Shown: piece after piece, positions 1-6,220 of the stretch
Layout: every line of letters starts with the position of its first letter
Numbering within the stretch: the first letter of the stretch is position 1
The notes under the pieces: generated by a model
Seen by the model: only the letters and a program-made list of their open reading frames with translations
Databases searched by the model: none
What the model was told of the DNA's origin: nothing
Assembly: GCA_038998005.1 (NCBI GenBank)
Contig: JAVZIY010000017.1
Location: 1 to 11,676 of the forward strand
Source: CALIKW01 sp038998005
GTDB lineage: Archaea > Aenigmatarchaeota > Aenigmatarchaeia > CG10238-14 > SCSR01
DNA length: 11,676 bases
Direction of reading: 5' to 3'
Position numbers and translations under genes: made by a program

Positions 1-792
1 TATGAAGCAAAGGCATACTATGCTTTGCTTTTGTCAGGTCATTCAAAAGCAAGGGAAATAAGTAAGATTTCAGGAGTCCCTCAATCAAAAATATATGAAG
101 TTCTTGAAAGACTTCTTGAAAGAAATTTGATTGAAGTCTACACTATTAGACCTAAGGAGTTTAAAGCAATTTCACCTGCTATAATTCTTAAGAATTTTGT
201 AGAAGAGGAAGAGAGGAAGATAAAAGAAACAAAAGAAAAAGTTGAGGAGCTCCTCTCTTCTCTAAATTCTATAAATACAGAAGTTTTTGATGGAATTTGG
301 GCGTCCACAGAAAAAGGTTGGAAAACTTTCATGGATAAGGTTTGCGAAATGTTTGGAAGATCTGAAAGATATGTTTTTGTGATGAGCAAGTATTTTTCCT
401 GGTCATCAAAACTAGCAAACATGGTGAAATTCTGCATTAGAAAGAGAATTAAAATAAGAACAATAGCATTAAGAGAAATAGATGAGACGAATTTTTTCAG
501 AGCCAAATGGTTCAGCGAGAATGGTGTGGAGATAAGGATGCTAAAAGAAGAGAAGTACCCAAGTCTTATAGATATAGATGGAAAAGAAATTTTACTTAGA
601 TTTGAAAGATCTTTGAATAGAAAAAACTTTCCTTTCACTTCACTTTGGTCAAAGGACGAATCTTTTGTAAAAATCATAGATTCTTATCTTAAATATGCTT
701 GGAAAATTTCTAAGCCAGTTAATTTAGAGAAGCTAGAAAATAGAATCCAAACTCTTAGCAAGGGTATAAGCGAAAATACTACCGAGAACTAG
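1..792 (+). CDS. TrmB-family transcriptional regulator, 5' partial
   Basis: The reading frame is open from base 1, so the true start lies upstream; the first in-frame alternative start (TTG at 25) would cut into the DNA-binding domain and is not the real one. The visible start YEAKAYYALLLSGHSKAREI followed by SGVPQSKIYEVLERL is the typical winged-helix signature of TrmB-like regulators, in which the helix around SKIYEVLERL recognises DNA. A charged helical linker follows (about residues 60-85 of the visible part). The rest is a mixed alpha/beta domain with WASTEKGWKTFMDKV, like the effector domain of this family. The family binds sugars or other small ligands and represses or activates transport and metabolic genes; the ligand here is unknown. 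Only about 10-15 residues are probably missing. The 3' end overlaps the convergent metallopeptidase-like gene by 60 bases. Confidence 0.85.
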   Translation, partial: YEAKAYYALLLSGHSKAREISKISGVPQSKIYEVLERLLERNLIEVYTIRPKEFKAISPAIILKNFVEEEERKIKETKEKVEELLSSLNSINTEVFDGIWASTEKGWKTFMDKVCEMFGRSERYVFVMSKYFSWSSKLANMVKFCIRKRIKIRTIALREIDETNFFRAKWFSENGVEIRMLKEEKYPSLIDIDGKEILLRFERSLNRKNFPFTSLWSKDESFVKIIDSYLKYAWKISKPVNLEKLENRIQTLSKGISENTTEN

Positions 793-2190
793 ATATAAAA
801 ATTCTTTATCATTCCCAAAATACAGTGAATCCAAGTTTCTTTCAATACTCGTTCTTTTAATTTTGTTTTTGTATTCGTTTAAAATATTATCTATTTCCCC
901 GATTCTCTTTCTATAATCTTTTAAAGTTGAGTTAATTTCTTCTATTAGAACATCTATTTTTTCCCTTTCTATTTCCTTCCTTCTTATACTTCTAGGATGA
1001 AACTGTATGTTATTTTTCATGTAATTCTTCCTTAAAATATCCAAACAATCTTTAAGATTCTTACCCTTAAAATTTTCTGAGCAATAGATATAAGAAAATG
1101 GATAAAGCTGAAGCTCTGGTATAAGATAAGGTAAGAAAATTTTTTCCTTAGTATAAAAACTTATTCCTCTCTCAAGATACTCAAGCTTTTTGAGCTTAGA
1201 GCCAAATTTAACTATTTCTCTTAAGGAGTTCTCAAGCCCAGAAAATTTTAAAGGAGGATTTTCTATATCAGCATTTTCTATTGAGAAGTAACATGCTAAT
1301 CCTTCTTCTAAAATTCTGAATGGCAAAATTTTAGAAAGATAATTAAGGCTTGAGTTTTCAAGTTTCTGAATCGGAATTCCAGAAATAGAAGAAATTTGAT
1401 TTCCATATCTTTTTACAATCTCCCAGAAAATAAATGGATCTAAAATATCCCTACCGCTTATGTCAATTCTTTTTTCCTTCAATTTCCTTTTCAAATTCTC
1501 ATCTATTGAACCAAACAGTATGCCGTTATGCAAAGATAAATTAAATTTTGGCTCATCAAAAGATTCTTTAAATGACTTATATATAGCTGATTCATATGCT
1601 CCTGGATTGTATAGGCTTGAGATGTGGTGAATCACTTCATGAATAGGAATGGTAACATTAGAAATATATCTGAATATCGATGGCTTTAATCCTATTTCAA
1701 CTTTTAAATTATCATCCAAATAGTATTCATCTAAAACTTTCCCTACTTCTTTTTCTATCCCAGATGTCCATGGGACAAACCTGTAATCAACCTTCCCTAC
1801 CGGCAAATCAAGCTCCAATTCTTTATTTTTCACAGAACTATTTACTCCCATTCTTTTGAAAGAAGATGATGATATGAGATAGAGCACTTCACCCTCAAAT
1901 GCTTCATTAAAATATTCTCCAAAAATTATTTCTGAAAAATTTTCAGAAAGTTTTTGAAGTCTGTCCATAAACTCAGCATTTTTATCAAATTTCTTAAAAT
2001 CTTCTTTATGCTTGATTAACCAATTTAAATCATTTAAAGTCCCAAAAGAGCCTGTAGTAAAGAGAAATTTTGGATGAAGATTTTCACTTATTTTATATAA
2101 AGATTCTATTAATTCATCTTTTGTTTTATTTATCTCAATTTCATATATGCTTGATAAAATCTTAAAATTTTCATTCAAAAGCTCATGCAT
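733..2190 (-). CDS. HExxH metallopeptidase-like protein, possibly tail-anchored
   Basis: This is a 485-residue protein of no family I can name. Residues 184-188 read HEVIH, a zinc-protease HExxH motif in the hydrophobic context IPIHEVIHHI. About 110 residues later EEGLACYF (295-302) resembles the E-E-G-L-A helix that gives the third zinc ligand in gluzincins. Together they suggest a zinc-dependent peptidase fold, though substrate and activity are unknown. A charged, probably coiled-coil stretch follows (about 402-450), and the extreme C-terminus (about 464-480, FLYLVLGSIFAYTLA) is hydrophobic enough to be a membrane anchor, placing the bulk of the protein in the cytoplasm. It starts at ATG 2190 after a GAGGGAG ribosome-binding site. 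Its start overlaps the stop of the upstream gene by 8 bases (ATGCATGA), so the two are translationally coupled. An inactive HExxH protein cannot be excluded. Confidence 0.7.
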   Translation of the reverse strand: MHELLNENFKILSSIYEIEINKTKDELIESLYKISENLHPKFLFTTGSFGTLNDLNWLIKHKEDFKKFDKNAEFMDRLQKLSENFSEIIFGEYFNEAFEGEVLYLISSSSFKRMGVNSSVKNKELELDLPVGKVDYRFVPWTSGIEKEVGKVLDEYYLDDNLKVEIGLKPSIFRYISNVTIPIHEVIHHISSLYNPGAYESAIYKSFKESFDEPKFNLSLHNGILFGSIDENLKRKLKEKRIDISGRDILDPFIFWEIVKRYGNQISSISGIPIQKLENSSLNYLSKILPFRILEEGLACYFSIENADIENPPLKFSGLENSLREIVKFGSKLKKLEYLERGISFYTKEKIFLPYLIPELQLYPFSYIYCSENFKGKNLKDCLDILRKNYMKNNIQFHPRSIRRKEIEREKIDVLIEEINSTLKDYRKRIGEIDNILNEYKNKIKRTSIERNLDSLYFGNDKEFLYLVLGSIFAYTLAKSLDSIF

Positions 2191-2746
2191 AGATAAGCTC
2201 CCTCTTTTTCTTTCTCTTCTTATTTTTTATCAAAGGTATTTCTTCACATTCATTCATTTTTTGTTTGTAAGGCTCAAGCTTCATATACATCGGCATCCTT
2301 AATGGATATGGAAGCTCTTCAATTATTTTTTCAAGTAGTCTAATCAATTTCTCAAAATCTGAATCGTTTGAGAGCTTTTCCATTCTTTCTTTGAAATTTT
2401 TCAAATCTTCATAAGCTAAGGAGAAAATTAGTTTATCTATTGGTGAGGGCTTTCCAATCAAATATTTCTTTGCTTCGCTCTCGCTTTCCAGAAGAGAAAG
2501 CAGAGCAGATATCTCTACAGAGTTAAGCATTCTAGAATTTTTTAACTCTCCTTTTATTTTATCTAGATCTCCTGCTCCATTATAAAGCAATTTATTCCTA
2601 AGATATATTGAAATTATTCCATCTAGATTGATGTAGGCTGAAATCGGTTTCATGCAAGAGTAAGGTGAAAGAATAAAGTGAATTCCATCCTTACTTTTCC
2701 TTTTCCTTACATCATAGTACTCTGTATCAGAAACCTTAAGTCTCAT
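2183..2746 (-). CDS. Hypothetical protein, 187 aa, with lysine-rich C-terminus
   Basis: I do not recognise this protein. The N-terminal ~55 residues look like beta strands (KVSDTEYYDVR, GIHFILSPYS, ISAYINLDGIISIYL); the rest is mostly helical and charged, with SLLESESEAKKYL and two amphipathic helices near residues 105-145. The last 15 residues hold a strongly basic run (KNKKRKKKR at about 174-182) that could contact nucleic acid or membrane lipid. No signal peptide, membrane span or cysteine cluster is visible. It begins at ATG 2746 and is the first gene of a two-gene unit. Its stop overlaps the start of the HExxH protein by 8 bases, so the two products are probably made together and may interact. 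A TATA-like TTTTATA sits about 53-60 bases upstream on the minus strand. Confidence 0.7.
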   Translation of the reverse strand: MRLKVSDTEYYDVRKRKSKDGIHFILSPYSCMKPISAYINLDGIISIYLRNKLLYNGAGDLDKIKGELKNSRMLNSVEISALLSLLESESEAKKYLIGKPSPIDKLIFSLAYEDLKNFKERMEKLSNDSDFEKLIRLLEKIIEELPYPLRMPMYMKLEPYKQKMNECEEIPLIKNKKRKKKRELIYA

Positions 2747-2835
2747 GCTTAAATTTGGAAAAAGCTCTTGATAAATTGATTTTTTCCAACCTCAGTGGTA
2801 TAAAATCTAGCTTTTCTTAATTTTTTTGAAAAAAA

Positions 2836-2841
2836 TTTAAA
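2836..2841 (+). promoter_or_regulatory. TATA-like box for the zinc-ribbon gene
   Basis: TTTAAA preceded by a purine-rich run (GAAAAAAA), as expected for an archaeal TATA box with a TFB-recognition element. Transcription about 25 bases downstream would begin only about 6 bases before the ATG at 2872, a near-leaderless message. The prediction rests on spacing and sequence alone. Confidence 0.45.
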
Positions 2842-2871
2842 GTTTGATAATGTAAATTAAATTAAGAGAAG

Positions 2872-3168
2872 ATGCCAAAAGTTAAGATTAGACCAGAAGA
2901 TCTCGATTTTGATTTTAGTGATATAGAAGAAATATTTAAAGAAAAAGAGGAATTTGAGATTGGAGAAGGATTTGAGATAGAAGAAAAATTAAAGGATAAA
3001 TGTCCTGAATGTGGTGGAGTTCTTGCTTATGCTTTAGCAAGTAGTAATAGAGAAGGGGTGGATCCAGCATATTCTCAAAAGATGAGAGATTTTTATGTCC
3101 AGGAGCAACTTGTTTGTACTAATTGTGGATTGGTAATAGATGAAAAAACCGGAAAAGTTTATAGATGA
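2872..3168 (+). CDS. Small acidic zinc-ribbon protein
   Basis: A 98-residue protein. The first 40 residues are very acidic (DLDFDFSDIEEIFKEKEEFE). The second half carries two zinc knuckles, CPEC (C44, C47) and CTNC (C82, C85), each followed by G, separated by a 34-residue insert that ends in YSQKMRDFYVQEQLVC. Four cysteines in two C-x2-C pairs are the standard zinc-ribbon arrangement, seen in transcription factors and many nucleic-acid-binding adaptor proteins. CTNCGLVID is close to the TFB/TFIIB ribbon style, but the rest of TFB is absent. It is the only plus-strand gene inside a long minus-strand block. Its 3' end overlaps the Mrr-like nuclease gene by 10 bases, tail to tail. Function is unknown; a transcription or protein-protein adaptor role is a guess. 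Confidence 0.8.
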   Translation: MPKVKIRPEDLDFDFSDIEEIFKEKEEFEIGEGFEIEEKLKDKCPECGGVLAYALASSNREGVDPAYSQKMRDFYVQEQLVCTNCGLVIDEKTGKVYR

Positions 3169-3692
3169 TTAGATTCAAAAATTTTTCTCAAGTCTGTGCT
3201 TAAATTGAGATAAAGGACTTGATTTTGGCTTGGGATTAAAATCTTGCTCAAGCTTTTTGACTTATCTAAAGAATCTAGGAGATATTTGGCAAAACAAAAG
3301 GAGATATTTGAAAAACTGTTTTTTATAATAAATGAATCTAGGTTATATTCTATTAGTTCTTTCTTTAATCTGTTTCCATCTATAAGTTTAATATTGTATC
3401 TTATAGCTAGACTCAATATATTTTCAGAATAATAAGAATTGGTTACCATGTGTGCTTCTTTTATTTTACAATCATCAACTGCTGTAAGGAAGCGAGAAAA
3501 ATCATCTAAATTAACTGGCAAGGTAGAATACTTCGCTTCGAAAACAAGAGTTTTTCTCTTTTTTGTGCAATAGCCATCAAACTCGTGCTTTGCACCACTT
3601 TTTCCTTGAACAATTTTATTCAATTCAACTCTATAACCTTTTCTCTTGTAAAGTTCTCCTATCAAAACTTCAAACTGTTTTGAGATGTTCAT
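3159..3692 (-). CDS. Mrr-like PD-(D/E)xK nuclease-fold protein
   Basis: A 177-residue protein whose first ~112 residues fit a restriction-endonuclease fold. EFDGY (D39) followed by LVFEAKY (E52, K54) gives the D...ExK active-site pattern; E13 in the first helix is placed where such enzymes often carry another acidic residue. AHMVTNSYYSENILSLAIRY followed by IKLIDGNRLKKEL matches the conserved tail of the Mrr catalytic domain, where the G-N/x-L turn follows the last strand. The C-terminal ~60 residues are not recognised. The family cuts DNA, often modified DNA, or acts in defence and repair. It is the last gene of a five-gene operon; its ATG overlaps the preceding stop as ATGA, with AAGGTG upstream as ribosome-binding site. 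The other four products are short and mostly membrane-associated, an unusual partnership for a nuclease. Confidence 0.75.
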   Translation of the reverse strand: MNISKQFEVLIGELYKRKGYRVELNKIVQGKSGAKHEFDGYCTKKRKTLVFEAKYSTLPVNLDDFSRFLTAVDDCKIKEAHMVTNSYYSENILSLAIRYNIKLIDGNRLKKELIEYNLDSFIIKNSFSNISFCFAKYLLDSLDKSKSLSKILIPSQNQVLYLNLSTDLRKIFESNHL

Positions 3693-4024
3693 TTATACAC
3701 CTTTTCAAAGTATCTTTCTAGAGCAAGATAAAGAACACCTGCTGCACCAAAAGAAGAAAGAAAGAAAAGAATTTCAATAGCATCCAAATCTTCAAGAAAA
3801 CCTTTTTCGTTTTTTAAGCCTTTTCTATAATCTCTAACTAAACCTAAAAGAATCCTTTTTTCATTCTCGTAAATTTCTCCTTCTACAACTTCTCTTTCAT
3901 ATTCTTCTATCTCTTTCAAATGGTTCTCCAAATCTTCTTTTTTTAAGAATTTTATCGAGTAAGCATCTTTTTTTATTTCCTTCCATCTTGAATAAAGCTT
4001 TAAATAATTCTTAAGTTCATCCAT
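3689..4024 (-). CDS. Small protein with C-terminal membrane helix
   Basis: A 111-residue protein of unknown family. Residues 1-80 are charged and helical (for example LENHLKEIEEYEREVVEGEI, near 31-50), consistent with a coiled coil. Residues 83-102 (IEILFFLSSFGAAGVLYLAL) form one membrane helix with a small-residue GAAG centre, followed by a short positive tail. That predicts a tail-anchored protein with its helical part in the cytoplasm. I chose ATG 4024 over the longer TTG at 4036 because a strong GGAGGT site lies inside that TTG extension, 4 bases before the ATG. The start overlaps the upstream stop as ATGGATGA (8 bases), and its own stop overlaps the nuclease start by 4 bases, so translation of the three genes is coupled. 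Confidence 0.7.
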   Translation of the reverse strand: MDELKNYLKLYSRWKEIKKDAYSIKFLKKEDLENHLKEIEEYEREVVEGEIYENEKRILLGLVRDYRKGLKNEKGFLEDLDAIEILFFLSSFGAAGVLYLALERYFEKVYK

Positions 4025-4406
4025 TTTTACCTCCAAAAATTTTCCTTAAAAAGGTTTTTCCTGTAACCCTAACCAAAGTTTCATCTAAGCTTTTGTACTT
4101 CCCGTCTTCATCCTTTGCGTACTCTTTAGTTATTTCAGAAACTATATCTATGAGTTGATCAATCCTCATATTTTTAACAACTCTTAAAATTGGTTGATAT
4201 TCTTTTGGAAAAATCGAATCCAAAATAGTATCAAAGGAGATGTTGTACTTTAAGATAGCTTGATTTAAAGTAATGCTAATCTCCTTAAGCAGAAAATTTT
4301 TATCCAAAATTTCCTTCTTATTTTCATATTCTTCCAAGCCCTGATTAAATGATTGCAAGCCCTTGTATAGAGCATAGGCTAAACGATTCAAATTTTCCTC
4401 GCTCAA
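4017..4406 (-). CDS. Hypothetical helical protein, 129 aa
   Basis: Not recognised. The sequence is almost entirely predicted helix, mildly charged, with no membrane span: LNRLAYALYKGLQSFNQGLEE, then ISITLNQAILKYNISFDTIL, then MRIDQLIDIVSEITKEYAKD. The tail TGKTFLRKIFGGKNG is basic and amphipathic and could lie on a membrane. TGKT here is not a Walker A motif because the required G-x4-GK spacing is missing. I prefer a TTG start at 4406: GAGGTG lies 6 bases upstream, and the upstream gene stops (TAG, 4410-4408) just before it, matching the neighbouring junctions. The alternative GTG at 4415 lies inside that ribosome-binding site. It sits between two membrane-protein genes, which suggests it may be a soluble partner of theirs. 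Confidence 0.65.
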   Translation of the reverse strand: MSEENLNRLAYALYKGLQSFNQGLEEYENKKEILDKNFLLKEISITLNQAILKYNISFDTILDSIFPKEYQPILRVVKNMRIDQLIDIVSEITKEYAKDEDGKYKSLDETLVRVTGKTFLRKIFGGKNG

Positions 4407-4407
4407 A

Positions 4408-4692
4408 CTAGCCACCTCTGTACTCTCTTAAAATTTTCTCTAATTCCTCAAGCTTAGAACTCATAGCTTCCAAAGAACTTTTTATTGAATAAACTTCTGA
4501 ACCCTTTTCATATTTTATTCCCATTTTCTTTGAAAATTCTTCTGCAATAATTTCACCTTGTTTCTTTGCAACCTTTTCTTGATATTCTGGAAGCCATTTT
4601 GTAATTCCATAAATAACAAGCCCTCCTCCTATTGCTCCAAGCAATCCTGCCATTAAATGTCCTTTGGTTAGCCTAAAATTTTCATCACCCAT
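4408..4692 (-). CDS. Small single-pass membrane protein with coiled-coil tail
   Basis: A 94-residue protein of unknown family. Residues about 12-33 (HLMAGLLGAIGGGLVIYGIT) form a glycine-rich membrane helix with GxxG/GGG packing motifs, right after a short N-terminus. The remaining 60 residues are charged helix, ending in a probable coiled coil (IKSSLEAMSSKLEELEKIL, about 69-87). Glycine-rich helices of this kind often pack tightly against other helices, so oligomerisation is plausible but not shown. The ATG at 4692 directly follows the TGA of the upstream gene, and a GGGAGGTG ribosome-binding site, the strongest in the window, lies 5 bases upstream within the end of that gene. This should give efficient coupled translation. 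Confidence 0.7.
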   Translation of the reverse strand: MGDENFRLTKGHLMAGLLGAIGGGLVIYGITKWLPEYQEKVAKKQGEIIAEEFSKKMGIKYEKGSEVYSIKSSLEAMSSKLEELEKILREYRGG

Positions 4693-5031
4693 TCATTCAC
4701 CTCCCTTTAACCCAAAAAACTCAAGCACATAATCCCTACATTTTGCAAAAAGTAGTAGACCACCTAAACTACCAACTAAAGCTAACTCTCCTCCACTATT
4801 TATACCTTGCTCATATGCTTTAACTATAGCATCCATTCCACCACCATTCATCAAGTACCAAATACCTTCCCTAGCAAAGTAGCGAATAGAAGAACCAAGA
4901 AATCCGACTGTAAATCCTGTACCAGAACCTGCTATTGCTCCGATAGCTCCCGCAAGTCCAGGTCTTGGGATATATTTACTCAAAAAATTTTTTAATTTAT
5001 CAAGATTACCTCTCCTCTCGTATCTTGACAT
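4693..5031 (-). CDS. Small glycine-rich two-span membrane protein
   Basis: First gene of the five-gene operon, 112 residues, unknown family. A basic N-terminus (SRYERRGNLDKLKNFLSKYI) precedes a long glycine/alanine-rich hydrophobic segment (about 26-50, GLAGAIGAIAGSGTGFTVGF), a middle region (SIRYFAREGIWYLMNGGGMDAIVKAYEQG) and a second hydrophobic segment (about 83-98, LALVGSLGGLLLFA). The first segment has repeated small-xxx-small spacing, like channel, holin or fusion-type helices, but this composition alone does not identify a function. I chose ATG 5031 over the adjacent TTG 5034. No good Shine-Dalgarno site precedes it, unlike the downstream genes, so it may be read from a short leader. 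The gap to the upstream phosphatase pair is only 76 bases on the same strand, so read-through from that unit is possible. Confidence 0.65.
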   Translation of the reverse strand: MSRYERRGNLDKLKNFLSKYIPRPGLAGAIGAIAGSGTGFTVGFLGSSIRYFAREGIWYLMNGGGMDAIVKAYEQGINSGGELALVGSLGGLLLFAKCRDYVLEFFGLKGGE

Positions 5032-5110
5032 CAAACTCAGATTAATCGAAATAGAAAAAATCTTTGCCGTACTCCAAGAGTTAATCTAAAGAAAATTTTA
5101 ACCACTCAAG

Positions 5111-6220
5111 TTAAATTTCCTTGATTCTTCTTTCTTCAAATTTTTTGCAAAAGCTCTCGATATCAAGTAGAAATTCTCTTAAACATGAATAAATTGGCTG
5201 AGTTGATGGATTTTTAAGAAGGTCATCTATATACATTTTTCCGCTTTCCAAACCTTTTTCTTCCCCAAATTCTTTCTCGATTAGCGAAATTATTTCTAAG
5301 CCTTTTTCAGAAAGTTCGTCCTCTCCGACTTTTTCTAAATTATCACATAAATCACCCATCTCTCTCTTAACAATACTCCAATTTCTTGTTAGTATATCCT
5401 TTGTAAGCTCTAAATAACTTTTGTAAATATCCTCAACTTGAGGTTCTACTATAAAAAATTTTATAGTTGAAGAGAAAATTTCTTCAATACCCATTTCACC
5501 CTTTTTAATTTTAATCATTAATTTTTCTAACCCAAAAGGAAAGTTTTCTTCAAGCTTATCGATATACTTTATTGCCTCTGTAATGATAGTCTTTTTCTTA
5601 TAATCTTCTAAAAAAGATTCTCTTGCTTTTCTCTCAAGTATGCTGCAAAGCTTAAAACCATTTGATTCGTCCAAATACTCTAAAATTCTTTCCCCTTCTT
5701 TAACAACTCTTATTTTTTCATAAAATATGTTTGCAAAATCAAGGTTTTCTCCAACTTTAATCTCTGCCCAAAAACCTATACCAGAAAACCATCTTCTAAT
5801 ATTTTCAACTTCTCTCATATCTTCCTCTTCTATTTTTCCTGTTAAATATGCTCTATTTAACTTTTCTCTCAAGCTTTTTCCGTAATTAGTCGATTCGAGG
5901 AAAAACCCGATAGGAAAAAAATAACCTGTTATAAGAGCAGACCAAGTATAATAAAAATCTTTTAAAGAAATTGGATAAGATTTTGATTCTTCTTCCAAAA
6001 CTTTTTTGTTAAGCCTAACCTTTAAATCATCTTCCCTCATATAAGCTCTAATATTCCTTTCTGAAAAATTTTTGTTAATTTGTTTAATATCATTTACCCC
6101 TTCTTGAAAATCTCTTTCATCAATACTAATAGAAATAGAAGTTTTATCAAAAAGATCTTCAAGAATTCTTCTTGAAAAATCAAAACCATTTCTTACATAA
6201 TACTCAACATCTCTTTCCAT
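5111..6220 (-). CDS. Hypothetical protein, 369 aa, partner of the HAD phosphatase
   Basis: I do not recognise this protein. It is largely helical and charged. One hydrophobic, aromatic stretch (about 89-108, FYYTWSALITGYFFPIGFFL) could dip into or cross the membrane, though it is broken by a proline and glycines and may instead be a buried core helix. The C-terminal 200 residues resemble a helical bundle (EDIYKSYLELTKDILTRNW, then DELSEKGLEIISLIEKEFGE). Cysteines are few and scattered, and no catalytic motif is visible. The start is ATG 6220 with an AAGGTAGG ribosome-binding site. It overlaps the last 28 bases of the HAD gene in another frame, so the two are translationally coupled and likely work together. 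A scaffold or regulatory subunit is possible but unproven. Confidence 0.65.
   Translation of the reverse strand: MERDVEYYVRNGFDFSRRILEDLFDKTSISISIDERDFQEGVNDIKQINKNFSERNIRAYMREDDLKVRLNKKVLEEESKSYPISLKDFYYTWSALITGYFFPIGFFLESTNYGKSLREKLNRAYLTGKIEEEDMREVENIRRWFSGIGFWAEIKVGENLDFANIFYEKIRVVKEGERILEYLDESNGFKLCSILERKARESFLEDYKKKTIITEAIKYIDKLEENFPFGLEKLMIKIKKGEMGIEEIFSSTIKFFIVEPQVEDIYKSYLELTKDILTRNWSIVKREMGDLCDNLEKVGEDELSEKGLEIISLIEKEFGEEKGLESGKMYIDDLLKNPSTQPIYSCLREFLLDIESFCKKFEERRIKEI

Noticed and set aside
138..677. Long minus-strand open frame antisense to the TrmB-like gene
   Set aside because: It resembles no protein and is serine/phenylalanine-rich, as expected for a reverse-strand shadow of a charged AT-rich gene.
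4017..4080. TGKT in the 129-aa protein as a possible nucleotide-binding loop
   Set aside because: The Walker A spacing G-x4-G-K-S/T is absent.
5039..5087. Inverted pair AGATTAA / TTAATCT before the five-gene operon
   Set aside because: Seven bases separated by 35 in AT-rich sequence is expected by chance.
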